A stretch of DNA of 19,873 nucleotides. Source: an uncultured Saprospiraceae bacterium (GTDB lineage Bacteria > Bacteroidota > Bacteroidia > Chitinophagales > Saprospiraceae). The stretch spans positions 1-19,873 of the forward strand of contig CALGLS010000079.1 in assembly GCA_937959375.1 (NCBI GenBank). Reading direction: 5' to 3'. Of the stretch, positions 7,037 through 14,247 are shown one piece after another (the first letter of the stretch is position 1; every line of letters starts with the position of its first letter). The translations under genes and the position numbers were made by a program. The notes under the pieces are model-generated. The model was not told the origin of the DNA and made no database searches. It saw nothing but the letters and a program-made list of their open reading frames with translations.

Positions 7037-8737
7037 ATGGCAAATAATAAAAAAACACAATCTTTAATTCAATTAGCACTCTTTTTAGGGATACTTGTGT
7101 TTATCAATATACTCTCTAGTTATGTTTACAAGAGTGCTGATTTAACAGAAGAAGGTCGATATACCTTAACGCAACCTACCTTAGATTTGTTGGATGAAGT
7201 TGACGACGTTATGTACGTTCAAGTGCTTTTAGATGGCGATTTTCCAGCGGGCTTTAAGCGATTGCAAACGGCTACAAAAGAATTGTTAGATGACATGCGA
7301 TCCATCAATGGAAACATAGAATACGAATTCCTAAATCCAGGTGAAGGTTCGGTTGAAGAGATTAATGAACGGCGAGCTATTTTGGCAAAAGATGGGATTG
7401 TTCCGATGAACCTTAGAGTGAAAGATGTGGATGAAACCAAAGAACTTCTGATTTACCCATGGGCAGTCATTAGTTATAAAGGAAGATCTGTAAACGTTAG
7501 TTTATTAGAAAGTGAGGTATTGGGTGTGTCAAGTGAGGTGATTCTGAATAACTCCGTTAGTTTGCTGGAATATAAAATTACCTCTGGGATTCAACGAATA
7601 CGAACGACCAAGAAAAAAGCAGTGCTATTCACAACGGGGCATGGCGAATTAGAAACGATTCAACTACTAGATATTCAACGTGCCATCTATAAGAAGTATA
7701 ATGTCGGACAAGTCAACCTGGATAGCATCGTTTCTATTTCAGATGAAGTAGGAGCACTGGTGATTGCAAAACCAAAAACGGCTTTTTCTGCTAAAGATAA
7801 ATTTAAGATCGATCAATACGTCATGCGTGGTGGTTCTGTTATGTGGATGATTGACCAATTAGGGGTCAACCTAGATAGCCTCCGAATGTTGCCTCGCTTC
7901 TTTCCGCAAGAAAATAACTTAGCCTTAGAAGACATGCTATTCAACTATGGCGTTAAAGTAAAACCAAACTTGATTTTAGATTTGGAGTGTACTCAAATTC
8001 CCTTGGTAACAGGACAGTTGGGCGACGGGCCTCAGTATGATTTTTTCCCTTGGTATTATCATCCTGTGGTGGCGCCCACTTCTACGCATCCGATTGTCAA
8101 AAACTTGGAGCGCATCAACTTTTTATTTCCAAGTTCAATCGATACGTTCCGAACCAAAACGCCAATTAAGAAAACGATTTTGTTGACTTCGTCAAAATAT
8201 ACGAAAATCCAACGAACACCAATTGAGTTGAATTTTGAGATTTTAAGGCAAAAGCCAAAGGAAGATTTTTTCAATAAATCACCACAACCTATTGCTGTTT
8301 TGTTGGAAGGTGAATTTCCGTCGTTGTATGAAAATAGAGTTCCTCAGGAAATGTTGGACGGACTGGAAAGTATGAATCTGAAATACATTCCTAGAAGTAC
8401 ACCAACTAAAATGATAGTGGTTTCTGATGGAGACTTAGCTCGGAATCTAATTGTTGATGTTGAAACACAAAAAGTAAAAACCTTAGGATTTAATCCATAC
8501 GACAAACGGATTTATGGCAATAAGAATTTTTTAATCAACTCTTTAGAATATCTGGTTGACGACTCTGGTGTTTTAGAGTCGCGATCAAAAGAAGTGAAGT
8601 TAAGAATGCTTGACACCACAAGAGCAAGGACTGAAAAAACAAAGTGGCAAGCAATAAACATCGGTTTACCATTATTATTCCTTTTGCTTTTTGGACTCTT
8701 ATACAATTTTGTTCGAAGACGAAAATACGCATCTTAA
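7037..8737 (+). CDS. gldG: Gliding-motility ABC transporter accessory subunit GldG
   Basis: Inner-membrane protein with a large periplasmic domain, the third component of the GldAFG transporter (ABC_transp_aux family). The frame is open from a TTG at 7016, but the ATG at 7037 gives the expected MANNKKTQSLIQLALFLGIL, so I use it: 566 residues. A membrane helix at ~11-30 is followed by the GldG N-terminal signature SADLTEEGRYTLTQPT. The KKAVLFTTGHGELE segment (about residues 195-208) is typical of the periplasmic domain. A second helix near 540-558 (INIGLPLLFLLLFGLLYNF) is followed by a basic end, RRRKY. No ATPase or enzyme motif is present. It follows gldF by 47 bp and is followed by a DUF4340 gene. 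Confidence 0.94.
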   Translation: MANNKKTQSLIQLALFLGILVFINILSSYVYKSADLTEEGRYTLTQPTLDLLDEVDDVMYVQVLLDGDFPAGFKRLQTATKELLDDMRSINGNIEYEFLNPGEGSVEEINERRAILAKDGIVPMNLRVKDVDETKELLIYPWAVISYKGRSVNVSLLESEVLGVSSEVILNNSVSLLEYKITSGIQRIRTTKKKAVLFTTGHGELETIQLLDIQRAIYKKYNVGQVNLDSIVSISDEVGALVIAKPKTAFSAKDKFKIDQYVMRGGSVMWMIDQLGVNLDSLRMLPRFFPQENNLALEDMLFNYGVKVKPNLILDLECTQIPLVTGQLGDGPQYDFFPWYYHPVVAPTSTHPIVKNLERINFLFPSSIDTFRTKTPIKKTILLTSSKYTKIQRTPIELNFEILRQKPKEDFFNKSPQPIAVLLEGEFPSLYENRVPQEMLDGLESMNLKYIPRSTPTKMIVVSDGDLARNLIVDVETQKVKTLGFNPYDKRIYGNKNFLINSLEYLVDDSGVLESRSKEVKLRMLDTTRARTEKTKWQAINIGLPLLFLLLFGLLYNFVRRRKYAS

Positions 8738-8757
8738 GGATAGCGTTTGTTGAGCTG

Positions 8758-8803
8758 GAGGTTGGATTTTGACTCAGTTAAAGTCAGATGAATTGCCAAC
8801 CTC
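8758..8803. repeat. Hairpin in the gldG-DUF4340 gap
   Basis: GAGGTTGG (8758-8765) pairs with CCAACCTC (8796-8803), and inside it TGACT (8770-8774) pairs with AGTCA (8782-8786). There is no T-run after it, so it is more likely an intra-operon RNA structure than a terminator. The DUF4340 ATG is 14 nt further on. Confidence 0.5.
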
Positions 8804-8817
8804 ATAAATAGAAAATC

Positions 8818-9843
8818 ATGAAAAAAACTTTAATATTATTATTGGCTTTTCTTTTGTTAGGAGCAGGAGTCTTCTGGTTTACCCAAGAAGATAAAGGACA
8901 TATAACCACCATAAAAGCAGGTGACAGAGACTTTGCAGTAAAGAATGTCGACCAAATTGGGAAAATATTTATTGCGGATAGATCTGGCTTTAAAGTTACT
9001 TTAGATCGAAAGGATGACCACTGGACTTTTAATGAAAAGCACCGTGCTCGACCAGATGCGATTGGGAATTTACTACAAACAATTAGTGGAATTGAAATGA
9101 AATTTATTCCACCTAAAAACGGAATTCCCGTAATCGTAAAAACATTAGCTTCTCATGGTGTGAAAGTGGAGATCTATGATTTGCAAGGTGAAATTATGAA
9201 AACCTACTACGTTGGGGGAACTACCAACAACGAGCGTGCGACCTACATGATCATGGAAGATGCAGAACAACCTTATGCGATGTATCATCCGCTAGTTGAC
9301 GGAAACCTTCGATTGAGATATCGAATTGATGGTGACGACTGGAGAGACCGTACCGTTTTTACAGATAAATCAAAAGACATTGATTTTATATCAATAGAAT
9401 ACCCGAAACAAAAAAACAAATCTTTTAAAATACAAAGAAAGGGGAATGATAATGACTATATTGTTTCACCGTTTTATGAAAATGTAACACCAAAAATTAC
9501 ACGACCTTTTGTAAGAGGCTTGGGTGAAAAGTTCTTTAATGATTTTAATAGATTAATTGCGGAGGGCTATCAAAATGAAAAAAAGGATAAAGAAGCCATT
9601 ATGTCAATGGTACCTTTCGCAATCGTAACGGTGAAAAATAAAAAGGGAGAAGAAACATCGGTAAGGTTCCACCCAACAGGAGGTGTGGATGCGAAAGATA
9701 ATGTAATCTTTAATCCTGAAACAGGTAGTAAATCAGATATTGGACGTTATAACGTGTATCGTAGCAATGGCGATTTTTTATTGGTACAACAACGTGTCTT
9801 TGGTAAAATATTTTGGCAATATGAATCATTTTTCGAAAGTTAG
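8818..9843 (+). CDS. DUF4340-domain membrane-anchored protein
   Basis: 341 residues. The N-terminal helix (MKKTLILLLAFLLLGAGVFWF) is an uncleaved anchor or signal peptide; the rest is predicted periplasmic. The DUF4340 character shows in FAVKNVDQIGKIFIADRSG, the beta-rich WTFNEKHRARPDAIGNLLQT segment, and VGGTTNNERATYMIM followed by YAMYHPLVDGNLRLRYRIDG. DUF4340 proteins are often encoded next to ABC-2 permeases and GldG-like accessory subunits, so I infer a role as an additional periplasmic part of this Gld transporter; no biochemical activity is known to me. The ATG at 8818 gives the best signal sequence. Its last 23 bp overlap the start of the next gene, implying co-transcription. Confidence 0.85.
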   Translation: MKKTLILLLAFLLLGAGVFWFTQEDKGHITTIKAGDRDFAVKNVDQIGKIFIADRSGFKVTLDRKDDHWTFNEKHRARPDAIGNLLQTISGIEMKFIPPKNGIPVIVKTLASHGVKVEIYDLQGEIMKTYYVGGTTNNERATYMIMEDAEQPYAMYHPLVDGNLRLRYRIDGDDWRDRTVFTDKSKDIDFISIEYPKQKNKSFKIQRKGNDNDYIVSPFYENVTPKITRPFVRGLGEKFFNDFNRLIAEGYQNEKKDKEAIMSMVPFAIVTVKNKKGEETSVRFHPTGGVDAKDNVIFNPETGSKSDIGRYNVYRSNGDFLLVQQRVFGKIFWQYESFFES

Positions 9844-11098
9844 TATTTTTCTATTACTGGTATTAATTACCTGTAGTTCTTTTGTTGTACTCAGTCCAGA
9901 CTGGGGCTTCTTTGGGCACAGACGTATCAATCGAATGGCTGTTTTTACACTGCCTCAAGATATTTTTGGTTTTTATAAAAAACACATTGAGTTCATAACC
10001 GAACATGCCGTCGATCCAGATAAACGACGTTACGCCACCAAACATGAAGCGGTGCGTCATTACATCGATATCGACCATTGGGGAACTTTCCCATTCGACA
10101 ACGTTCCTCGCGATTGGACCTCCGCATTGGTCAAATATACAGAGGTGAGTATGGTTAGCCCAAAAGGAGATACCATTCAATTGTTTGGAGATAAAGCGGT
10201 AGAGTTAATTGACGATGAATTTCTAAATGTCACAAGAAAATCAACGCTCCGAAAACTGAAAAAAGAAAGTATTCAAATCGATCAAAAGAATTACCGCACT
10301 TTCTTCAAAGATCAAATTCAACCTAATTTCTACGAAGAAGATTGGTTGGTTGACACAGAAGCTTTTAAAGCTTTCTACTACGATGAAACTGGAGTTGAAC
10401 TTAAAACCGAAACCGTTTTTGCGAAAGATCACTTTTCAGAATATGGTATTCTACCGTACAATTTGATAAGTATGCAAAACCGCCTTACCAAAGCTTTCGA
10501 AGATAAAAACATCAAATACATTCTAAGTCTTTCTGCTGATTTCGGTCATTATATAGGTGATGCACATGTCCCGCTACATACCACCGAAAATTACAATGGT
10601 CAACTCACTGACCAAGTTGGTATTCATGCATTTTGGGAAAGCCGTGTCCCCGAATTATTCGCTGATAAAAATTATGATTTCTTTGTAGGTAAAGCGACTT
10701 ACATTTCTGATCCACAAGAATTTTATTGGGACATCGTCCTTAAGAGTCATTCATATCTTGACAGTGTATTATTGGTTGAGAAATCACTAAGTGAGACCAT
10801 TGCGGAAGACAAACAATTCTGTTTTGAGGATCGCTTAGGTAAAACCATCTATACCCAATGCGAAGATTATGCAAAAGCCTATAGCGACCGACTTGATGGT
10901 ATGGTGGAAGATCGGATGCGTGCTTCTGTTTACGCCTTGGGTTGTGCCTGGTACACGGCTTGGATTGATGCTGGCAAGCCAGACCTTAGTGGAATTGATA
11001 AGTTTAAACCAGATGAGGCTTTTCAAAAGCAGATTAAGGAGGAAGAAGCAATGTTTAAGAAGGGAGAGGCTAAAGGAAGGAAGCATGGAGGGGAGTAA
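9821..11098 (+). CDS. Secreted zinc-dependent phospholipase C / S1-P1 nuclease superfamily protein
   Basis: The open frame reaches back to 9740, but the ATG at 9821 gives a proper signal peptide (MNHFSKVSIFLLLVLITCSS), so I start there: 425 residues. The mature part opens near W28 in DWGFFGHRRINRMA (H33), matching the N-terminal Trp/His zinc ligands of the PLC/S1-P1 superfamily. Further candidate ligands are H80 and D83 in RHYIDIDHW, then DFGHYIGDAHVPLHTTEN (240-257: D240, H243, D247, H253) and H269 in GIHAFWESRVPE. Zinc-dependent hydrolysis is established for the superfamily; whether the substrate is phospholipid or nucleic acid cannot be told. The start overlaps the DUF4340 gene by 23 bp, so it is translated from the gld operon. 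The C-terminus is rich in Lys and Glu. Confidence 0.85.
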   Translation: MNHFSKVSIFLLLVLITCSSFVVLSPDWGFFGHRRINRMAVFTLPQDIFGFYKKHIEFITEHAVDPDKRRYATKHEAVRHYIDIDHWGTFPFDNVPRDWTSALVKYTEVSMVSPKGDTIQLFGDKAVELIDDEFLNVTRKSTLRKLKKESIQIDQKNYRTFFKDQIQPNFYEEDWLVDTEAFKAFYYDETGVELKTETVFAKDHFSEYGILPYNLISMQNRLTKAFEDKNIKYILSLSADFGHYIGDAHVPLHTTENYNGQLTDQVGIHAFWESRVPELFADKNYDFFVGKATYISDPQEFYWDIVLKSHSYLDSVLLVEKSLSETIAEDKQFCFEDRLGKTIYTQCEDYAKAYSDRLDGMVEDRMRASVYALGCAWYTAWIDAGKPDLSGIDKFKPDEAFQKQIKEEEAMFKKGEAKGRKHGGE

Positions 11099-11102
11099 TA
11101 AA

Positions 11103-11227
11103 GGGGGAGTTGGAGATCATTTCAATAGAGTTGGAGTTAGCGTTTCACTGGAAGTTTAAACGCAATCTCAAGTTCAATTACAACTTCAATTGCCCAAATT
11201 CGTGAGCCTGCGTCTAAGGGGCATTCT
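11103..11227. repeat. Intergenic core repeat, copy B
   Basis: The core at 11190-11227 (TTGCCCAAATTCGTGAGCCT, then GCGTCTAAGGGGCATTCT) aligns along its whole length with copy A at 3471-3510, differing mainly at the GC/AA and central positions. On its left are GTTGGAG repeats (near 11109 and 11128) and CAAGTTCAATTACAACTTC. A complementary right arm is not evident, unlike copy C. Confidence 0.55.
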
Positions 11228-11340
11228 ACCTTTGCCTAGGGGCTACTGCATATACATAAGTTATGACATGTTTTGTTGAATTCTTTTATAAGATTTTCCT
11301 ACTAAAAAGATGCTAGATTAAGTAAAATGAAGCAAGTGAC

Positions 11341-11559
11341 GGTGCCGCACCTAAAGGCGCTTGACTAAATCTCCGTTTACTATTATTACAAACATATCGC
11401 ACCTAAAGGCGCTTTCACTCGATTTAATGGGCCCTCTAAGTAATTACAAAAAAAGAGTTTAGTGAGTAGCAAAATAGGGATTACGAAAAACGCCTTTAGG
11501 TGCGACACGTTTATAAAACTGGAAATAAAAGGAAGTTAAGCGCCTTTAGTTGCGAGACC
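11341..11559. mobile_element. MITE-like element with nested inverted copies of a 15-bp motif
   Basis: Four copies of GCGCCTTTAGGTGCG or its complement occur: forward complement copies at 11346-11360 and 11398-11412, and inverted copies at 11490-11504 (first base A, not G) and 11540-11554 (GTT for GGT). The outer pair extends to 26-bp imperfect terminal inverted repeats (11341-11366 against 11534-11559, 22 of 26 matching). Copy spacing is 52 bp on the left and about 50 bp on the right. No ORF lies inside and I see no target-site duplication. Mobility is inferred; a structured RNA or protein-binding array is also possible. Confidence 0.5.
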
Positions 11560-11582
11560 CGCGTATACACAGTAGATTCCTA

Positions 11583-11624
11583 CAGCTAGGCAGATTCTAA
11601 CCTATCCTATCAGCTAGGCAGGTT
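11583..11624. repeat. 14-bp direct repeat
   Basis: CAGCTAGGCAGATT (11583-11596) and CAGCTAGGCAGGTT (11611-11624) differ at one position and are spaced 28 bp start to start, directly before the hexamer array. Confidence 0.6.
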
Positions 11625-11703
11625 CCCATTCCCATTCCCATTCCCATTCCCATTCCCATTCTAATTCTAATTCTAATTCCCACACCTATTCCCATTCTAA
11701 TTC
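11623..11703. repeat. Hexamer tandem array TTCCCA / TTCTAA
   Basis: Six TTCCCA units run from 11623 to 11658, then three TTCTAA units (11659-11676), a TTCCCA, an interrupted CACCTATTCCCA and a final TTCTAA-TTC. The array ends about 9 bp before the -7 box of the DUF368 gene. The TTCTAA unit is also the right flank of copy A at 3508-3520. Confidence 0.85.
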
Positions 11704-11711
11704 AAAATCCT

Positions 11712-11719
11712 TACATTTG
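11712..11719 (+). promoter_or_regulatory. -7 box immediately upstream of the DUF368 start, possibly leaderless
   Basis: TACATTTG fits TAnnTTTG exactly and ends 4 nt before the ATG at 11724. Transcription starting the usual few bases downstream would begin at or next to the start codon, giving a leaderless or nearly leaderless mRNA. No -33 TTTG is present; the hexamer array occupies that position. Confidence 0.5.
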
Positions 11720-11723
11720 CCAA

Positions 11724-12692
11724 ATGGAAAATCGCTTAGGAACAGCCTTCAAGGGCATGGCCATGGGAATGGCAGAAGTTATACCCGGAGTATCGGGAGG
11801 AACCATTGCTTTTATCACTGGGATTTATGAAAAATTACTGAACTCGATTAAAGCATTTGGGCCATCACTTATTTCTACTTTTCGTAAAGAAGGATTTGCT
11901 GGTGCTTGGAATGCCATCAATGGAAATTTCTTGGTCTTTCTCTTGGGAGGAATGGTCATGGGAGTCGTAGTCGGAGTGTTTGGAATTTCCTTTTTATTAG
12001 AAAACTATCCACCAGCCGTTTGGGCTTTCTTCTTTGGATTAATCATCGCATCGGCAATTTATGTTGGGAAGCAGATAGAGAAATGGCGTGGACATGAATT
12101 CTTGGCATTGCTCATAGGAACCCTTGTTGCCTTCGGAATAACAACGGTGAGTCCTGCCGAAGGATCATCCTCTTATTTCTTTGTTTTCATATCTGGAATG
12201 ATCGCAATTTCTGCTTTAATTCTACCGGGCATTTCTGGAAGCTTTATTTTGCTTTTGATGGGCATGTATTCCTTTATTATCACAGATACCTTAAAGCCAG
12301 CATTGACTACACTTGCTCCTGATAAGTTGCTAACGATGTTTGTATTTGCAATGGGATGCTTGACTGGATTGATGACGGTTTCGCGTTTGTTGTCTTGGAC
12401 CTTTAAACATTATCGATCGGTTACCTTGGCGATTCTTACGGGCTTTATGCTCGGTTCTTTGAATAAGATTTGGCCTTGGCGGAATCCAACAAAGTGGATG
12501 ACTGAAGAAGGTACCATCATTGACTCTTTAGCTGGTGGCATCATTCCTAAAAAGATACTAATGGAACAGAACGTATTCCCATCTGGATATACAGTGGGCG
12601 AACCTTTGGTTATCGCTGTTGTTGTATGTATGGTGTTGGGTTTTGCTACTGTCTTTTTACTTGAGAAATTTGGAAGTAGTTCAAAGGATTAA
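11724..12692 (+). CDS. popT: DUF368 family polyprenyl-phosphate (C55-P) translocase, PopT-type
   Basis: 322-residue polytopic inner-membrane protein. DUF368/PopT proteins have been shown to return undecaprenyl phosphate, the lipid carrier of cell-wall precursors, across the membrane. The family's paired motifs are present: EVIPGVSGGTIAFITGIYEKLL with PGVSGG at 21-26, and ALILPGISGSFILLLMGMY with PGISGS at 168-173, consistent with an internally duplicated fold. Roughly eight hydrophobic segments are visible, and the protein ends FLLEKFGSSSKD. The ATG at 11724 is the only good start and sits just after a -7 box. It is the first gene of a same-strand group with DUF6090, aroE and proline dehydrogenase. 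The symbol is assigned from the family, not from a close match. Confidence 0.88.
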   Translation: MENRLGTAFKGMAMGMAEVIPGVSGGTIAFITGIYEKLLNSIKAFGPSLISTFRKEGFAGAWNAINGNFLVFLLGGMVMGVVVGVFGISFLLENYPPAVWAFFFGLIIASAIYVGKQIEKWRGHEFLALLIGTLVAFGITTVSPAEGSSSYFFVFISGMIAISALILPGISGSFILLLMGMYSFIITDTLKPALTTLAPDKLLTMFVFAMGCLTGLMTVSRLLSWTFKHYRSVTLAILTGFMLGSLNKIWPWRNPTKWMTEEGTIIDSLAGGIIPKKILMEQNVFPSGYTVGEPLVIAVVVCMVLGFATVFLLEKFGSSSKD

Positions 12693-12765
12693 TAATAGGT
12701 AGAAGATCTGTAAGTCCAAGGGGGCAAAGTTTTTAGGATTACTGAGGTGGCACTAAATAAGAAAA

Positions 12766-13446
12766 ATGTCAAAAGAAAAGAACTTCATATTTTCTGCACT
12801 TAAAGAAATTGTATTCCTAGTAATAGGTATCCTAATCGCAGTTTCCATCAACAATTGGAATCAAGCAAGAGCGGATGAAAATAAGTTGCAAAAGATATTA
12901 AACACCGTAAGTGAAGATCTTAAAAATGATATCAAGGAAGTGGATGAAGTTTTATTGTATTATAAAAACACGGAGAAATATTTTCATAAAATATTAAATG
13001 ATTCCATTACAAAAAAAGATTTTGAAGAAGAACCACGAATCGCTTTTTTGATTTTAGGTTTTCCCGAAATATCATTTGACTTTAGAGGTATTAATCTTTT
13101 GAAAAAATTCAACACTGCAAACCAAATATCTAACGATAGTCTAGTCAATGGCATCATTAATTTTTATACTGAAAGGATGCTAGAAGTAGAAGTTGATGAT
13201 GAAATGAGGGCAAATGATTTTAAAGAAAATTATGCACATTGGAAATCAACTTATGACTGGTGGGCGGATTACCTTTATAAAAAGGAGATGTCTGGTTTTA
13301 TAAACTATGCCTTGACAGACAAAGACTATAAGAATCGAGTTGCTTCGGCATATTTTCTTACTTACAAAGTTTTCCTACCAGAAATAAGAAAGTTCAAAGA
13401 AGAGGCAGAAATCATTATAAGTGCAATTAACAAAAACAAGCATTGA
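12766..13446 (+). CDS. DUF6090 family membrane-anchored protein
   Basis: 226 residues, function unknown. The N-terminal membrane segment KEIVFLVIGILIAVSINNWN (13-32) followed by QARADENKLQKIL is the hallmark of DUF6090, a family common and often multi-copy in Bacteroidota. The rest is helical and charged (SEDLKNDIKEVDEVLLYYKN, EVEVDDEMRANDFKENYAHW) and probably periplasmic or cytoplasmic, depending on topology. It starts 73 bp after the DUF368 gene, and its TGA overlaps the TTG start of aroE, so the two are probably translationally coupled. It looks more AT-rich than popT and aroE by eye. No enzyme motif is visible. Confidence 0.8.
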   Translation: MSKEKNFIFSALKEIVFLVIGILIAVSINNWNQARADENKLQKILNTVSEDLKNDIKEVDEVLLYYKNTEKYFHKILNDSITKKDFEEEPRIAFLILGFPEISFDFRGINLLKKFNTANQISNDSLVNGIINFYTERMLEVEVDDEMRANDFKENYAHWKSTYDWWADYLYKKEMSGFINYALTDKDYKNRVASAYFLTYKVFLPEIRKFKEEAEIIISAINKNKH

Positions 13447-14180
13447 AACAATACGCATTAATCGGTAAGCCGCTAACCCATTCCTTCTCCAAAAGGTACT
13501 TTACCAACAAGTTTGAAGTAGAGCAAATCGCAGATTGTTTCTACGAGTTGTACCAATTAGAATCAATTAGCGAGTTTCCTGATTTGCTTAAAGCACAAAC
13601 TAATCTTCAGGGACTCAATGTGACCATTCCCTACAAAGAAGCTGTTATTCCATTCTTAGATGAACTCTCAGAAGAAGCAAAAGATATCGGAGCGGTGAAT
13701 ACCATTTCCATGGAAAATGGCATGCTCAAAGGCCATAATACGGATGTTTTAGGATTTAGAGATTCACTCTTTACTTGGTTAAATGAAACACCAACAGGAG
13801 CTTTAATTTTAGGAACAGGTGGTGCGTCAAAAGGGATAGCATACGTTTTGCGTCAAGCAGAAATTCCTTACTTAAGGGTGTCCAGAACCTTAGCAAAAGG
13901 GGATATAACTTACGGTGATTTGGACAGGAGTTTACTAAGCGAGTATTCCTTGATTATCAATACCACGCCACTTGGGACCTATCCCAATGTGGAGACTGCG
14001 CCAGATATTCCATATAATTTGCTTTCGAAACGGAATAGCCTCTACGATTTGGTGTATAATCCGGAAAAAACTGTATTTTTGAACAACGGAAACGCCAGAG
14101 GTTGTCAAGTGAAAAATGGTTTAGAAATGCTCGTTGCACAAGCGGAATATGCCTGGGGGATTTGGAACAAAAAGACCTGA
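13443..14180 (+). CDS. aroE: Shikimate dehydrogenase (NADP+)
   Basis: Reduces 3-dehydroshikimate to shikimate in aromatic amino acid synthesis. At 245 residues it has the compact length usual in this phylum. Shikimate-binding residues are visible at S14 and S16 (PLTHSFSK), catalytic K65 in NVTIPYKEA, N86 in GAVNT and D101 in GHNTDVLGF. The NADP-binding loop is GTGGASKG (124-131), followed later by INTTPLGTYPN and the C-terminal KNGLEMLVAQAEYAW helix. The start is TTG at 13443, sharing TTGA with the stop of the DUF6090 gene; no in-frame ATG gives the conserved MKQYALIGKPL start. A hairpin (14176-14201) overlaps its stop. Confidence 0.95.
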   Translation: MKQYALIGKPLTHSFSKRYFTNKFEVEQIADCFYELYQLESISEFPDLLKAQTNLQGLNVTIPYKEAVIPFLDELSEEAKDIGAVNTISMENGMLKGHNTDVLGFRDSLFTWLNETPTGALILGTGGASKGIAYVLRQAEIPYLRVSRTLAKGDITYGDLDRSLLSEYSLIINTTPLGTYPNVETAPDIPYNLLSKRNSLYDLVYNPEKTVFLNNGNARGCQVKNGLEMLVAQAEYAWGIWNKKT

Positions 14181-14201
14181 TTTAATTCAAAAAAAATCAG
14201 G
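14176..14201. repeat. 8-bp hairpin overlapping the aroE stop
   Basis: CCTGATTT (14176-14183) pairs with AAATCAGG (14194-14201) around 10 nt. The bases after it are AATTTAAATT and not a T-run, so it is at best a weak terminator or an RNA-processing structure between aroE and the proline dehydrogenase gene. Confidence 0.35.
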
Positions 14202-14247
14202 AATTTAAATTAAACTAACGAGGAAACTCATTAAAATAAAAACACGG

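Larger units (their letters stand above)
11099..11723. other. 625-bp intergenic repeat island
   Basis: No gene is supported here. From left to right: GTTGGAG direct repeats and core-repeat copy B (11103-11227), an AT-rich stretch with nothing recognisable (11228-11340), a MITE-like element (11341-11559), a 14-bp direct repeat (11583-11624), a hexamer tandem array (11623-11703), and the -7 box of the next gene (11712-11719). Confidence 0.75.

Noticed and set aside
9740..9820. 27-codon N-terminal extension of the phospholipase C-like gene
   Set aside because: It would start at TTG deep in the DUF4340 gene and put the signal peptide in the middle of the protein; the ATG at 9821 gives a normal secreted protein.
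11341..11559. CRISPR array
   Set aside because: The four short motifs are in two orientations with AT-rich spacers of unequal length, and no cas gene is near.
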